Positions 54,574-63,875 of a stretch of 64,000 bases of DNA are shown piece after piece (the first letter of the stretch is position 1; each line of letters begins with the position of its first letter). The position numbers and the translations under genes are program-made. Under the pieces are notes generated by a model. That model had not been told where the DNA came from. It was given only the letters and a program-made list of their open reading frames with translations, and did no database searches. Location of the stretch: NCBI RefSeq assembly GCF_000277125.1, contig NC_016946.1, positions 868,001 to 932,000 on the forward strand. The letters are read 5' to 3'. This stretch comes from Mycobacterium intracellulare ATCC 13950 (GTDB lineage Bacteria; Actinomycetota; Actinomycetes; Mycobacteriales; Mycobacteriaceae).

Positions 54574-55317
54574 TTGGGCCGGCACATCCACGTCATCGGC
54601 ATCGGCGCCGGCGATCCCGACTATGTGACCGTGCAGGCGATCGAGGCGCTCAACGACACGCAGGCGTTTTTCGCGATGGACAAGGGCGACCAGAAAAGCG
54701 ACCTGGTGGCGCTGCGCCGCGAGATCTGCGCCCGGTTCATCCGCGAACCGGGCTACCGGTTCGTCGAGCTGCCCGACCCCAAGCGCGCAGATCACGCCGA
54801 GTACCGCGACGCCGTCGCGGAGTGGCATGCCGCGCGCGCGCAGATCTGGGCCGACGCCATCTCGGCCGAGCTGGGTCCGCACGGCGTCGGCGCATTCTTG
54901 GCCTGGGGCGACCCGTCGCTCTACGACAGCACGCTGCGCATCCTCGACGCTGTTGCCGCGCAGGTCGATTTCACGTTCGACGTGATCCCCGGCATCACCG
55001 CCATACAGGCGCTGACCGCCCGGCATCGCATCCCGCTCAACGGGGTCGGCGAACCCGTCCTGATCACCACCGGCCGGCAGCTGCGCGCGCACGGATTGGC
55101 CGGCGATGCGGTCGTGATGCTCGACGCGGACTGCTCGTTCCAGACGTGCCCGCCTAAGACCCGCATCTGGTGGGGCGCCTACCTGGGCACCGACGACGAA
55201 CTGCTCATCGCCGGCACGGTCGGCGAAGTGGGACCCCGCATCGTTTCCCAGCGGGCCGAGGCGCGCGCCCGGCACGGCTGGATCATGGACACCTATTTGC
55301 TCCGACCGGCAGACTGA
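54574..55317 (+). CDS. cobF: Precorrin-6A synthase CobF
   Basis: A 247-residue SAM-dependent tetrapyrrole methylase. IHVIGIGAGDPDYVTVQAI is the N-terminal SAM site; GAFLAWGDPSLYDST and VIPGITAIQALTARHRIPL are further family signatures. CobF methylates C-1 of precorrin-5 and removes the acetyl group in aerobic cobalamin synthesis. The TTG at 54574 is preferred because GGAG lies six bases upstream; an ATG at 54538 would add 12 residues. The gene is known to be missing from M. tuberculosis between Rv0943c and Rv0944 but present in M. canettii, and it stands exactly there in this window. Confidence 0.9.
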   Translation: MGRHIHVIGIGAGDPDYVTVQAIEALNDTQAFFAMDKGDQKSDLVALRREICARFIREPGYRFVELPDPKRADHAEYRDAVAEWHAARAQIWADAISAELGPHGVGAFLAWGDPSLYDSTLRILDAVAAQVDFTFDVIPGITAIQALTARHRIPLNGVGEPVLITTGRQLRAHGLAGDAVVMLDADCSFQTCPPKTRIWWGAYLGTDDELLIAGTVGEVGPRIVSQRAEARARHGWIMDTYLLRPAD

Positions 55318-55321
55318 AACC

Positions 55322-56185
55322 GTGCCCGAACTGCCCGAGATCGAAGCGCTGGCCGACCATCTACGGCGCAACGCCGTGGGCCTGACGGTCGGCCGCGTCG
55401 ACATCGCCGCCCTGTCCGTCCTGAAGACCTTCGACCCGCCGATCAGCGCGCTGCACGGCCAGACCGTGGTCGGGGCCGACCGCTGGGGCAAATACCTGGG
55501 GCTGCGGACGGACGACCTTTACCTGGTCGCCCACTTGTCCCGGGCGGGCTGGTTGCGGTGGTCCGACAAGCTGGCCGCGGCGCCGCTGCGCCCCGGCAAG
55601 GGCCCGATCGCGCTGCGCGTGCACCTGGGCACGCCCGGTGAGGCGCCCGGCTTCGACCTCACCGAGGCCGGCACCCAGAAGCGGCTGGCGGTGTGGCTGG
55701 TAAGCGACCCGCAGCAGATCCCACAGATCGCCTCGCTCGGGCCGGACGCGCTGGACCTCGGCCCCGACGACCTGGCCCGCGTTCTGGCGGGCAACACCGG
55801 GCGGATCAAGACCGTCATCACCGACCAGAAGGTGATCGCCGGCATCGGCAACGCCTACAGCGACGAGATCTTGCACGTCGCGAAGATCTCGCCGTTCGCC
55901 ACCGCCGGCAAGCTGTCCGAGAAGCAGCTCGCCGCATTGCACGACGCCATGACCACCGTGCTCACCGACGCGGTGAGCCGCTCCGTCGGCCAGGGCGCTG
56001 CCACGCTCAAGGGTGAGAAGCGCTCCGGATTGCGCGTGCACGCCCGCACGGGACTGCCCTGCCCGGTGTGCGGGGACACCGTGCGCGAAGTGTCATTCGC
56101 GGACAAGTCTTTTCAATATTGTCCGACGTGTCAGACCGGAGGCAAGGTCCTGGCCGACCGGCGGATGTCGCGTTTGCTGAAGTAG
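55322..56185 (+). CDS. Fpg/Nei-family DNA glycosylase, full length (Rv0944-like)
   Basis: A 287-residue formamidopyrimidine/endonuclease VIII-type base-excision enzyme. After the initiator come Pro-Glu (PELPEIEAL), the catalytic N-terminus. The helix-two-turn-helix reads IAGIGNAYSDEIL, and a complete zinc finger closes the protein with CPVCG and YCPTCQ. M. tuberculosis Rv0944 is only about 158 residues, so the copy here represents the intact ancestral gene. GTG start four bases after the cobF stop, so the two are co-transcribed. Substrate range is unknown; mycobacteria have other Fpg and Nei proteins. Confidence 0.92.
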   Translation: MPELPEIEALADHLRRNAVGLTVGRVDIAALSVLKTFDPPISALHGQTVVGADRWGKYLGLRTDDLYLVAHLSRAGWLRWSDKLAAAPLRPGKGPIALRVHLGTPGEAPGFDLTEAGTQKRLAVWLVSDPQQIPQIASLGPDALDLGPDDLARVLAGNTGRIKTVITDQKVIAGIGNAYSDEILHVAKISPFATAGKLSEKQLAALHDAMTTVLTDAVSRSVGQGAATLKGEKRSGLRVHARTGLPCPVCGDTVREVSFADKSFQYCPTCQTGGKVLADRRMSRLLK

Positions 56186-56226
56186 TCGCCCGTCCGGGAC
56201 TTGACACCTGTCGATATGCTGCCCCG

Positions 56227-56976
56227 ATGACTCGCCAGAAGATCCTCATCACCGGCGCCAGCTCCGGGCTGGGCGCCGGCATGGCGCGCGCCTTCGCCGC
56301 CAAGGGCCGCGACCTCGCCCTGTGCGCGCGTCGCACCGACCGGCTCGAGGAGCTCAAAGCCGAGCTGACGCAGAAGTATCCGGGCGTCACGATCGCCGTC
56401 GCCGCGCTGGACGTCAACGACCACGAGGCCGTCCCCAAAGTGTTTGCCGAACTCAGCGACGAGCTGGGCGGCATCGACCGCATCATCGTCAACGCCGGCA
56501 TCGGCAAGGGCGCCAAACTCGGCTCCGGCAAGCTGTGGGCCAACAAGGCGACCCTCGAGACCAACCTGGTGGCCGCGCTGGTGCAGATCGAGACCGCGCT
56601 GGAGATGTTCAACAAGACCGGTTCGGGCCACCTGGTGCTGATTTCGTCGGTGCTCGGCAACAAGGGCGTGCCGGGCGTCAAGGCCGCGTACGCGGCCAGC
56701 AAGGCCGGCCTGAGCTCGCTGCGCGAATCGTTGCGCGCCGAATACGCCAAGGGACCCGTCAAGGTGTCGGTCATCGAACCCGGCTACATCGAGTCGGAGA
56801 TGACGGCCAAGTCGAACAGCACAATGTTGATGGTGGACAACGAAACTGGCGTCAACGCGCTCGTCGCCGCGATGGAGCGGGAGCCCGGGCGGGCGGCGGT
56901 GCCGTGGTGGCCGTGGGCGCCGCTGGTGCAGTTGATGCGGGTGCTGCCGCCTCAGCTGACCAAGATGTTCGCCTGA
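56227..56976 (+). CDS. Short-chain dehydrogenase/reductase (Rv0945-like)
   Basis: A 249-residue SDR. KILITGASSGLGAGMARAFA is the cofactor site, IIVNAGIG the NAG motif, and the catalytic Ser, Tyr and Lys appear in LISSVLGNKG and YAASKAG. The C-terminus PWWPWAPLVQLMRVLPPQ is hydrophobic and may touch the membrane, as in SDRs acting on lipids. Start MTRQKILITG at 56227; the open frame upstream overlaps the glycosylase gene and is not used. It converges with pgi, with eight bases between stops. Confidence 0.9.
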   Translation: MTRQKILITGASSGLGAGMARAFAAKGRDLALCARRTDRLEELKAELTQKYPGVTIAVAALDVNDHEAVPKVFAELSDELGGIDRIIVNAGIGKGAKLGSGKLWANKATLETNLVAALVQIETALEMFNKTGSGHLVLISSVLGNKGVPGVKAAYAASKAGLSSLRESLRAEYAKGPVKVSVIEPGYIESEMTAKSNSTMLMVDNETGVNALVAAMEREPGRAAVPWWPWAPLVQLMRVLPPQLTKMFA

Positions 56977-56984
56977 GGACCGAT

Positions 56985-58649
56985 CTAGCTGGTCCGGCCT
57001 CGTTCGCTGCGGTAGCGGCGGACCAGGGCGTCGGTCGAGCTGTCCGATTGCGGCGCCGGGGAGGCCTCGGCGGTGAGCACCGGCAGCAGGGCTTTGGCCT
57101 GAGTTTTGCCCAGCTCCACGCCCCACTGGTCGAACGAGTCGATTCCCCAGATGACGCCCTCGGTGAAAACCTGATGCTCGTAGAGCGCGATCAGCTGGCC
57201 CAGCACCGACGGGGTGAGCCGGTCGGCCAGGATCGAGGTCGACGGCCGGTTCCCCGGCATCACCTTGTGCGGCACGATATCGGCGGGTGTGCCTTCGGCG
57301 GCGATCTCCTCGGCGGTCTTGCCGAAGGCCAGCACCTGGGTCTGCGCGAAGAAGTTGCTCATCAACAGGTCGTGCATGCTGCCGTCGCCCTCGGCGGTGG
57401 GCAGGTCGTCGATTGGTTGGCTGAAGCCGATGAAGTCGGCCGGCACCAACCGGGTGCCCTGATGCAGCAACTGATAGAAAGCGTGCTGCCCGTTGGTTCC
57501 CGGTTCGCCCCAAAAGATTTCACCGGTGTCGGTGGTGACCGGGCTGCCGTCCGCGCGGGTCGACTTGCCGTTGGACTCCATGGTCAGCTGCTGCAGGTAG
57601 GCCGCGAAACGCGCCAGGTCGTTGGAGTACGGCAGCACCGCGCGCGACTGCGCGCCCATGAAGTTGGAATACCACAGGCCGATAAGGCCAAGCAGCACAG
57701 GAGCATTGGACTCCAGCGGGGCGGTCTTGAAATGCCGGTCGACGATGTGGAATCCGGACAGGAAGTCCGCGAACGCTTCCCGGCCGATGGCGGCCATCAC
57801 CGACAGGCCGATCGCCGAATCCACCGAGTAGCGGCCGCCGACCCAATCCCAGAACCCGAACATGTTGTCGGTGTTGATCCCGAAGTCGTCGACGAGGCGC
57901 TTGTTGGTGGAGACGGCCACAAAGTGCTGGGCCACCGCGGCGTCGCCGAGGGTGTCGGTCACCCAGCGGCGCGCGGCGGTGGCGTTGGTCAGGGTTTCCA
58001 GAGTCGAGAACGTCTTCGATGCCACAATGAAAAGCGTTGTGGCGGGGTCCAAGTCGGCCAGGGTGGCGATCAGGTCGGCGGGGTCGACGTTGGAGACGAA
58101 GCGCGCCGAGATGCCCGCATCCGCGTAGTGGCGCAGGGCCTGGTAGACCATCACCGGGCCGAGGTCCGATCCGCCGATGCCGATGTTGACCACGGTGCTG
58201 ATCCGTTTGCCGGTCGCTCCGGTCCATTCACCGCTGCGCAACCGGTCGGTGAAGTCGCCCATCCGGTCCAGCACGGCATGCACGTCCTCGACGACGTTTT
58301 GACCGTCGACGGTCAGTTCGGCGTCCCGGGGTAGCCGCAGCGCGGTGTGCAGCACCGCCCGATCCTCCGAGGTGTTGATGTGGACACCGGCGAACATCTG
58401 GTCGCGCCGCTGTTCGAGGTTGGCGGTGCGGGCCAGATCGACCAAGAGCCGCAGCGTTTCTCGCGTGATCCGATGCTTGCTGTAGTCGATGTAGAGGTCG
58501 CCGACCGAGACGGTCAGCTCGCGGCCGCGATCGGGGTCCTCGTCGAAGAACTGGCGCAGATGGGTGGCGCCGATGCGTTCATGGTGCCTGCGCAGGGCGT
58601 CCCACGCGGGGGTTGCGGTGATGTCGGGGAGGGTGTGCAGGGACGTCAT
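56985..58649 (-). CDS. pgi: Glucose-6-phosphate isomerase Pgi
   Basis: A 554-residue phosphoglucose isomerase, one residue from M. tuberculosis Pgi (Rv0946c). It interconverts glucose 6-phosphate and fructose 6-phosphate in glycolysis and gluconeogenesis. Motifs include [36 protein letters not shown] and [19 protein letters not shown], the last with the catalytic His, and [12 protein letters not shown] with the C-terminal lysine. The ATG at 58649 opens [10 protein letters not shown]. It stands alone, 113 bases after the chorismate mutase gene on the same strand. Confidence 0.97.
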   Translation of the reverse strand: MTSLHTLPDITATPAWDALRRHHERIGATHLRQFFDEDPDRGRELTVSVGDLYIDYSKHRITRETLRLLVDLARTANLEQRRDQMFAGVHINTSEDRAVLHTALRLPRDAELTVDGQNVVEDVHAVLDRMGDFTDRLRSGEWTGATGKRISTVVNIGIGGSDLGPVMVYQALRHYADAGISARFVSNVDPADLIATLADLDPATTLFIVASKTFSTLETLTNATAARRWVTDTLGDAAVAQHFVAVSTNKRLVDDFGINTDNMFGFWDWVGGRYSVDSAIGLSVMAAIGREAFADFLSGFHIVDRHFKTAPLESNAPVLLGLIGLWYSNFMGAQSRAVLPYSNDLARFAAYLQQLTMESNGKSTRADGSPVTTDTGEIFWGEPGTNGQHAFYQLLHQGTRLVPADFIGFSQPIDDLPTAEGDGSMHDLLMSNFFAQTQVLAFGKTAEEIAAEGTPADIVPHKVMPGNRPSTSILADRLTPSVLGQLIALYEHQVFTEGVIWGIDSFDQWGVELGKTQAKALLPVLTAEASPAPQSDSSTDALVRRYRSERGRTS

Positions 58650-58762
58650 TGGCGTCGCTCCTCTTCATCGCTTCGCTCTGCATCGTCGCCGACGCGGGCC
58701 GTCATGCTTCGACCCTATGGGCTCTGACGTGAAGGAGCCAGGTGTGGGGGCGAGCGCCGGGC

Positions 58763-59035
58763 TCAGTGACCGAGCCGGCCCCTGCCCAGCCGCAGCAACA
58801 GTATCGCCAGGTCCTTGCCGTCGGGGCCGAGCTCGCTGTAGCGCTCGATGACCTTCATCTCGCGGCTGTGGACAAGTCGCGTCCCGCCGGAGGCCATCCG
58901 GGCCTTGCCGATCGCTTGTGATACCTCGGTGCGCCGTTTGACCGCGGCGAGGATCTCGGCGTCCAGCCGATCGATCTCGAGACGTAGGTCGTCGATGTCG
59001 GTGGCCCCTTGGGTCTCCACCGTCTCGATGTTCAT
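58763..59035 (-). CDS. AroQ-type chorismate mutase (Rv0948c-like)
   Basis: A 90-residue all-helical chorismate mutase. The C-terminal two thirds are essentially the M. tuberculosis sequence: IDRLDAEILAAVKRR, AIGKARMASGGTRLVHSREM and ERYSELGPDGKDLAILLLRLG. It converts chorismate to prephenate for Phe and Tyr synthesis. In M. tuberculosis the enzyme is weak alone and is activated by binding DAHP synthase. The start is set at the ATG at 59035 after GGAGG, matching the 90-residue form characterised in M. tuberculosis. An ATG at 59083 would give 106 residues. Confidence 0.92.
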   Translation of the reverse strand: MNIETVETQGATDIDDLRLEIDRLDAEILAAVKRRTEVSQAIGKARMASGGTRLVHSREMKVIERYSELGPDGKDLAILLLRLGRGRLGH

Positions 59036-59083
59036 CCCTGCTGCCTCCGCGCCTTCGTCGTGATGTGTGGGTTCTGGACTCAT

Positions 59084-59474
59084 GCAGTATCGGGCCTCAC
59101 TGAAGACGAGCCCCGGGCGCCGAAGGCGGGTCCGGGGCTCTGCGGAAGCAGTTAGACCACGGGCACCGCGGAACGGCACCCGTAGGGAAATCGGCAACGC
59201 CACTCCGGGGTCGAGGAGCGTCGTCGACACTGCACATTGAGCACGAAATGAGTGTGCCATTAAAAACGGTGGGCGCGCAAAAAAACATGTTTAAGCTGCG
59301 CTTTTTGGACTGGGGTGCAATTACGGCACCGGCACGAGAACGGGGTCGAAGAATGCGTTCCGACACGCCCATTCTCCGGTGGCCCGCGGGGCGCGATCCA
59401 GGCCGGCCGAACCACTAGCCTGGTTTGATGCCTGGGCGCTTTGTGTCACTGGGCGGCGGTAAGTTTGGACTGAC
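59084..59474. promoter_or_regulatory. Divergent region between chorismate mutase and uvrD1
   Basis: These 391 bases hold no confident gene. A hairpin with perfect arms GAGCCCCGG (59108-59116) and CCGGGGCTC (59132-59140) lies close to the chorismate mutase start. The middle is AT-rich around 59260-59300, with an AAACATGTTT palindrome at 59283-59292, where promoters are likely. AACCA-N6-TGGTT at 59410-59425 lies nearer to uvrD1. A minus-strand ORF from an ATG at 59289 to 59097 reads MFFCAPTVFNG; whether it is translated is unclear. Confidence 0.4.
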
Positions 59475-61817
59475 ATGAGTGTGCACGCAACAGATACCAA
59501 GCCGGCCTCGGAAGCCGATCAACTGCTCGAGGGGCTCAACCCGCAACAGCGCCAGGCGGTGGTGCACGAGGGCTCCCCGCTGCTGATCGTCGCCGGGGCG
59601 GGTTCGGGCAAGACCGCTGTGTTGACGCGTCGCATCGCCTACCTGATCGCGGCCCGCGGCGTGGGGGTAGGCCAGGTGCTGGCGATCACCTTCACCAACA
59701 AGGCCGCGGCCGAGATGCGGGAGCGGGTGGTGCGGCTGGTCGGTAACCGGGCCCGCGCCATGTGGGTGTCCACCTTTCACTCGACCTGCGTGCGCATCCT
59801 GCGCAACCAGGCGTCCCTGATCGAAGGCCTCAACTCCAACTTTTCGATCTACGACGCCGACGATTCGCGGCGGCTGTTGCAGATGATCGGGCGCGACATG
59901 GGCCTCGACATCAAGCGCTACTCGCCGCGGCTGTTGGCCAACGCCATCTCCAACCTGAAGAACGAGCTGATCGACCCCGCCGACGCGGTCTCCAAGCTGA
60001 ACGACGATTCCGACGAGTTGTCGCGCACGGTGGCGAGCGTCTACGGCGAGTATCAGCGCCGGTTGCGGGCGGCGAACGCGCTGGACTTCGACGACCTGAT
60101 CGGGGAAACCGTGGCGGTGTTGCGGGCTTTCCCGCAGATCGCCCAGCATTACCGGCGGCGGTTCCGGCATGTGCTCGTCGACGAGTACCAGGACACCAAC
60201 CACGCCCAGTACGTGCTGGTGCGGGAACTGGTGGGCCGCGGCGGCACAGAAGCACCGGCATCGTCCGACGATGTGCCGCCCGCCGAGTTGTGCGTGGTCG
60301 GCGACGCCGACCAGTCGATCTATGCATTCCGCGGCGCCACCATCCGCAACATCGAGGACTTCGAACGCGACTACCCCGACGCGACAACCATTCTGCTGGA
60401 ACAGAATTACCGGTCGACGCAGAACATTTTGTCGGCGGCCAACTCCGTGATCGCCCGCAATTCCGGGCGCCGGGACAAACGCCTGTGGACCGCCGAAGGC
60501 GCCGGCGAATTGATCGTCGGCTACGTCGCCGACAACGAGCACGACGAGGCAAGATTCGTCGCCGAGGAGATCGACGCGCTCGCCGACAAGGGCGAGATCA
60601 CCTACAACGACGTCGCCGTCTTCTATCGCACCAACAACTCGTCGCGGTCGTTGGAAGAGGTCTTCATCCGCGCCGGGATTCCGTACAAAGTCGTTGGGGG
60701 AGTGCGGTTTTACGAGCGCAAGGAGATTCGCGACATTGTCGCCTATCTGCGGGTGCTGGACAACCCCGGGGATGCGGTCAGCATGCGGCGCATCCTCAAT
60801 ACCCCGCGACGGGGCATCGGAGATCGCGCCGAGGCCTGCGTGGCGGTGTACGCCGAGAACACCGGGGCCAGCTTCGCCGACGCACTCGTCGCCGCGGCCG
60901 AAGGCAAAGTGCCGATGCTGAATTCCCGCGCGGAGAAGGCGATCGCGGGTTTCGTCGAGCTTCTCGACGAGCTGCGCGGCCGCTTGGATGACGATCTCGG
61001 GGATCTCGTCGAGTCGGTGCTCGAACGCACTGGGTACCGCAGGGAGCTGGAATCCTCCAGCGATCCCCAGGAACTGGCGCGGTTGGACAACCTCAACGAA
61101 CTCGTCAGTGTCGCACACGAATTCAGCACCGACCGGGCGAACGCCGACGCGCTGGACGAGTCGCTGCACACGCCCGAAGACGAGGACGTGCCGGATACCG
61201 GTGTGCTGGCGGAGTTCTTGGAAAGGGTGTCGCTGGTTTCCGACAGCGACGAAATCCCCGAGGACGGCGCCGGCATGGTCACGCTGATGACCCTGCACAC
61301 CGCGAAAGGCCTCGAGTTTCCGGTGGTGTTCGTCACCGGGTGGGAGGACGGGATGTTCCCCCACATGCGGTCATTGGACGACCCGACCGAACTGTCCGAG
61401 GAGCGGCGGCTGGCCTACGTGGGCATCACCCGGGCCCGCCGGCGGCTGTACCTGAGCAGGGCCATCGTCCGCTCCTCCTGGGGGCAGCCCATGCTCAACC
61501 CGGAATCCCGTTTCTTGCGGGAGATTCCGCAAGAACTGATCGATTGGCGCCGCACCGCGCCGGCGCCGTCGTTCAGCGCGCCGGTGAGCGGCGCCGGACG
61601 ATTCGGCCCGCCGCGCGCGGCGCCCACTCGTTCCGGGATGAGCAAACGACCGCTGCTGGTGCTCGAACCCGGCGACCGGGTGACCCACGACAAGTACGGC
61701 CTGGGACGGGTCGAAGAAGTTTCCGGCGTCGGCGAATCGGCGATGTCGCTGATCGACTTCGGCAGCTCGGGACGGGTCAAGCTGATGCACAACCACGCCC
61801 CGATCAGCAAGCTCTAA
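59475..61817 (+). CDS. uvrD1: ATP-dependent DNA helicase UvrD1
   Basis: A 780-residue superfamily 1A helicase of the UvrD/PcrA type, similar to Rv0949 (771 aa). The Walker A motif is IVAGAGSGKTAVLTRRI near residue 43, motif II LVDEYQDTNHAQY near residue 236, motif III VGDADQSIYAFRGA, motif IV LEQNYRSTQNILSAAN and motif V/VI LMTLHTAKGLEFPVVF with YVGITRARRRLY. A C-terminal Tudor-like tail ends with RVTHDKYGLGRVEEV and binds RNA polymerase or Ku in homologues. It unwinds 3'-tailed duplexes in nucleotide excision and end-joining repair. Confidence 0.96.
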   Translation: MSVHATDTKPASEADQLLEGLNPQQRQAVVHEGSPLLIVAGAGSGKTAVLTRRIAYLIAARGVGVGQVLAITFTNKAAAEMRERVVRLVGNRARAMWVSTFHSTCVRILRNQASLIEGLNSNFSIYDADDSRRLLQMIGRDMGLDIKRYSPRLLANAISNLKNELIDPADAVSKLNDDSDELSRTVASVYGEYQRRLRAANALDFDDLIGETVAVLRAFPQIAQHYRRRFRHVLVDEYQDTNHAQYVLVRELVGRGGTEAPASSDDVPPAELCVVGDADQSIYAFRGATIRNIEDFERDYPDATTILLEQNYRSTQNILSAANSVIARNSGRRDKRLWTAEGAGELIVGYVADNEHDEARFVAEEIDALADKGEITYNDVAVFYRTNNSSRSLEEVFIRAGIPYKVVGGVRFYERKEIRDIVAYLRVLDNPGDAVSMRRILNTPRRGIGDRAEACVAVYAENTGASFADALVAAAEGKVPMLNSRAEKAIAGFVELLDELRGRLDDDLGDLVESVLERTGYRRELESSSDPQELARLDNLNELVSVAHEFSTDRANADALDESLHTPEDEDVPDTGVLAEFLERVSLVSDSDEIPEDGAGMVTLMTLHTAKGLEFPVVFVTGWEDGMFPHMRSLDDPTELSEERRLAYVGITRARRRLYLSRAIVRSSWGQPMLNPESRFLREIPQELIDWRRTAPAPSFSAPVSGAGRFGPPRAAPTRSGMSKRPLLVLEPGDRVTHDKYGLGRVEEVSGVGESAMSLIDFGSSGRVKLMHNHAPISKL

Positions 61818-61838
61818 TCGGGCGAGAATACAGCGCGT

Positions 61839-61894
61839 CGAACGTGCACCCTGGGCGAGAAATCGGCGAAATCTTCGCCGCCAGAACACGTTCG
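61839..61894. terminator. Nested hairpins between convergent uvrD1 and the membrane-protein gene
   Basis: Outer arms CGAACGTG (61839-61846) and CACGTTCG (61887-61894) are perfect complements. Inside them CGGCGAA-ATC-TTCGCCG (61864-61880) is a perfect 7-bp stem with a 3-base loop. The structure sits in the 84-bp gap between two facing stop codons, so a bidirectional terminator is the natural reading. Confidence 0.5.
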
Positions 61895-61901
61895 GCGAAG
61901 G

Positions 61902-62492
61902 TCAGGCGTCCAGCCAGCGTTTGGTTTGCGGCAGCATCACCAGCACCGCCGTGGAGATCGGCAACAGCGGCAGCAGGTGCACGACCCACGCCACACGGGC
62001 GCCGGCGATGAACACGCCGATATAGGTGAGGAAAGCGACGAGCGCGCCGGCCAACAGGAGGTAGCGGCTGACCGGTCGGCGCTGCAGCAGCGCGATCACA
62101 CCCGTCACCGTGGTGGCGCCGAACACCAGGGCGAGAAACGCCACCGCGATGCAGAACAGGCGATCGGTCCGCCACCAGCCGGCGATCAGATCGGTGGCCA
62201 CCACCGACGTGGCCCATCCGCTGAGAATGCTGACCGCGCAGGCGGCGACAGCCGTGCGATCGCTGGGTTCCAGGGCCGGCACTCCGGCATAACCCGTCCG
62301 TCCCGCACGCGGGCCGCCCCGGGACGTCGGGGTCGGTGGAACGAATTGACTAGTAGGGGAGTCCGGCGTGGTGGGGATCGGTCCGGTCGGCGCGCGGCGG
62401 ATGATCCGCGTCCGTGAATCGCAGGGAGATGAGGGCTCCGCAGTGGGCTCGGACGGAGGCGGACCGGAAGGTTGTTCGTTCGGCGCGGTCAC
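61902..62492 (-). CDS. Membrane protein with proline-rich cytoplasmic head
   Basis: An approximately 196-residue protein not assigned to a family. Residues 1-75 are proline/serine/threonine-rich and disordered. Four hydrophobic helices follow at about 80-105, 115-140, 145-165 and 168-190, including FCIAVAFLALVFGATTVTGVIALL and YLLLAGALVAFLTYIGVFIAGA. The GTG at 62492 begins one base after the M23 peptidase stop, which suggests translational coupling and a cell-envelope role. The ORF could start further upstream (62525), but that would overlap the peptidase gene. Confidence 0.7.
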   Translation of the reverse strand: MTAPNEQPSGPPPSEPTAEPSSPCDSRTRIIRRAPTGPIPTTPDSPTSQFVPPTPTSRGGPRAGRTGYAGVPALEPSDRTAVAACAVSILSGWATSVVATDLIAGWWRTDRLFCIAVAFLALVFGATTVTGVIALLQRRPVSRYLLLAGALVAFLTYIGVFIAGARVAWVVHLLPLLPISTAVLVMLPQTKRWLDA

Positions 62493-62493
62493 C

Positions 62494-63627
62494 TCAACCA
62501 GCGTAGTTGCCGACCATAAGGCCACGCTTAGCCAGCCACGGCACCGGATCGATCCGCTCGGTGCCGCCCTGCAGGACCTCGAAATGCAGGTGTGGGCCGG
62601 TCGAATTGCCCCGGTTGCCCATGGTGGCGATTTGATCGCCGGCCATCACGCGCTCGCCGACGCTGACGAGGGCGGTGTTGATGTGACCGTAGAGCGTGAC
62701 CGTGCCGTCGGCGTGCCGCAGCTTGACCAGCATCCCGTAGCCGCCGGCCGGTCCGGCTTCGATGACGACGCCGTCGGACACGGCCAGGATCGGCGTGCCG
62801 ATCGAGTTGGCCAGGTCGATGCCGGCGTGCAGCACGCCCCAGCGGTAACCGAAGTTGGAGGTGAAGATGCCCTTGGTCGGCATCACGTAGAGCGGCTGCT
62901 GCAAGCGCGCCTCGCGCTCGGCGCGGTCGTTGGCGAAGGCCACACCCCGGGCGAGTTCCTGGTTGTGCAGCGCCGCGGTGGCCGCGGGCTCCACCGCGAT
63001 CACCTGAGGGCCTCGGACGGTGTTGCTGCCCGACCCGCCGGTGAGCGCGGACGCGTTGGCGGTCAGCACCGCCTCGGTCTTGGGGGTGTCGGCGTGGCTG
63101 GTGGCCGTGTGGGCGGCTGCGGCGGCGGCGCCGGCGGCCATCGCCGAGATCAGCAGGCGACCGCGGGCCGCGCTGGTGGGTTGCTTGCGGTGCTGCCCTC
63201 CGCGGCGGGCGGCGCCGACGACGTCGGTGGCGCGCGCGCGATCGAGGCGGCGCTCGGTGTGGGGCTCGACGGGGACCCGCGGCAACACCTCGGTGGCGGG
63301 CGCGGCCAGCCACCGAGGCCTCAGGTCGTCGACCTCGTGGAGGTCGTCGAGCTCCGGCGCCAGCAGGACCTGCGCTTCGTTGTCGAACGTCGAGTCGTTG
63401 CTGAAGTCCAGGCCGGCGTGATCGCCGACGTCGTCATAGGAATCGCTGAAATCAAGGTCATCGAAGTCGAAGCCGTCGAGCGGAAGGATCTCCGTGACTT
63501 CGGTGCGATGGGGCTCCGCCGACCGGGCGCCTGCCGCGCGACTCACCCTCAAGATGCCTGTTGTTACGGCAGCGGGCGTGGCAAAACGGTGCTGGGGCAA
63601 CCTGAAATGTCCTCGTATCGTGACCAT
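62494..63627 (-). CDS. M23-family (LytM-type) peptidase (Rv0950c-like)
   Basis: A 377-residue envelope protein. Residues 1-135 are acidic and probably cytoplasmic, with [17 protein letters not shown] hydrophobic segment [18 protein letters not shown] at about 155-172 anchors or exports it. The C-terminal 130 residues form an M23 domain with the zinc ligands in VLHAGIDLA (HxxxD) and HLHFEV (HxH), plus [10 protein letters not shown]. All ligands are present, so it may cleave peptidoglycan cross-bridges. The ATG at 63627 gives a protein longer than Rv0950c (about 332), so a later start is possible. Confidence 0.88.
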   Translation of the reverse strand: MVTIRGHFRLPQHRFATPAAVTTGILRVSRAAGARSAEPHRTEVTEILPLDGFDFDDLDFSDSYDDVGDHAGLDFSNDSTFDNEAQVLLAPELDDLHEVDDLRPRWLAAPATEVLPRVPVEPHTERRLDRARATDVVGAARRGGQHRKQPTSAARGRLLISAMAAGAAAAAAHTATSHADTPKTEAVLTANASALTGGSGSNTVRGPQVIAVEPAATAALHNQELARGVAFANDRAEREARLQQPLYVMPTKGIFTSNFGYRWGVLHAGIDLANSIGTPILAVSDGVVIEAGPAGGYGMLVKLRHADGTVTLYGHINTALVSVGERVMAGDQIATMGNRGNSTGPHLHFEVLQGGTERIDPVPWLAKRGLMVGNYAG

Positions 63628-63875
63628 AACGTTATCTGGACCCTAGGAAGGTATCCGCTGACGCGCGGGACTGGCAACCTCGTCGCACAATCCGGCCGGA
63701 ATTGTGATTTGGATCACGCGGGCCGTCTATCCATGTCCCGTGAGCTGTGCCACATCGGCGGACGCGGCGGTCAAAGCCATTCCGAGGGTGGATACAGTTC
63801 GTCCGTGCGAGTTGCCGGATGCGGCACCGCCCACCAAGAGGCCTAAAAGTTGAGTCGAGCGAAGACAGAGAGTCC
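63628..63875. promoter_or_regulatory. Divergent M23 peptidase / sucC regulatory region with CRP-like site
   Basis: At 63701-63716 TGTGATTTGGATCACG fits the cyclic-AMP receptor protein pattern TGTGA-N6-TCACA except for the last base. It lies 160 bases upstream of sucC and 74 upstream of the peptidase gene. The region has no ORF with support. Both flanking genes could be controlled from here. Confidence 0.5.

Noticed and set aside
59341..59366. LexA/SOS box upstream of uvrD1
   Set aside because: TCGAAGAATGCGTTCCGA near 59347 has the wrong spacing and mismatches compared with the mycobacterial TCGAAC-N4-GTTCGA box.
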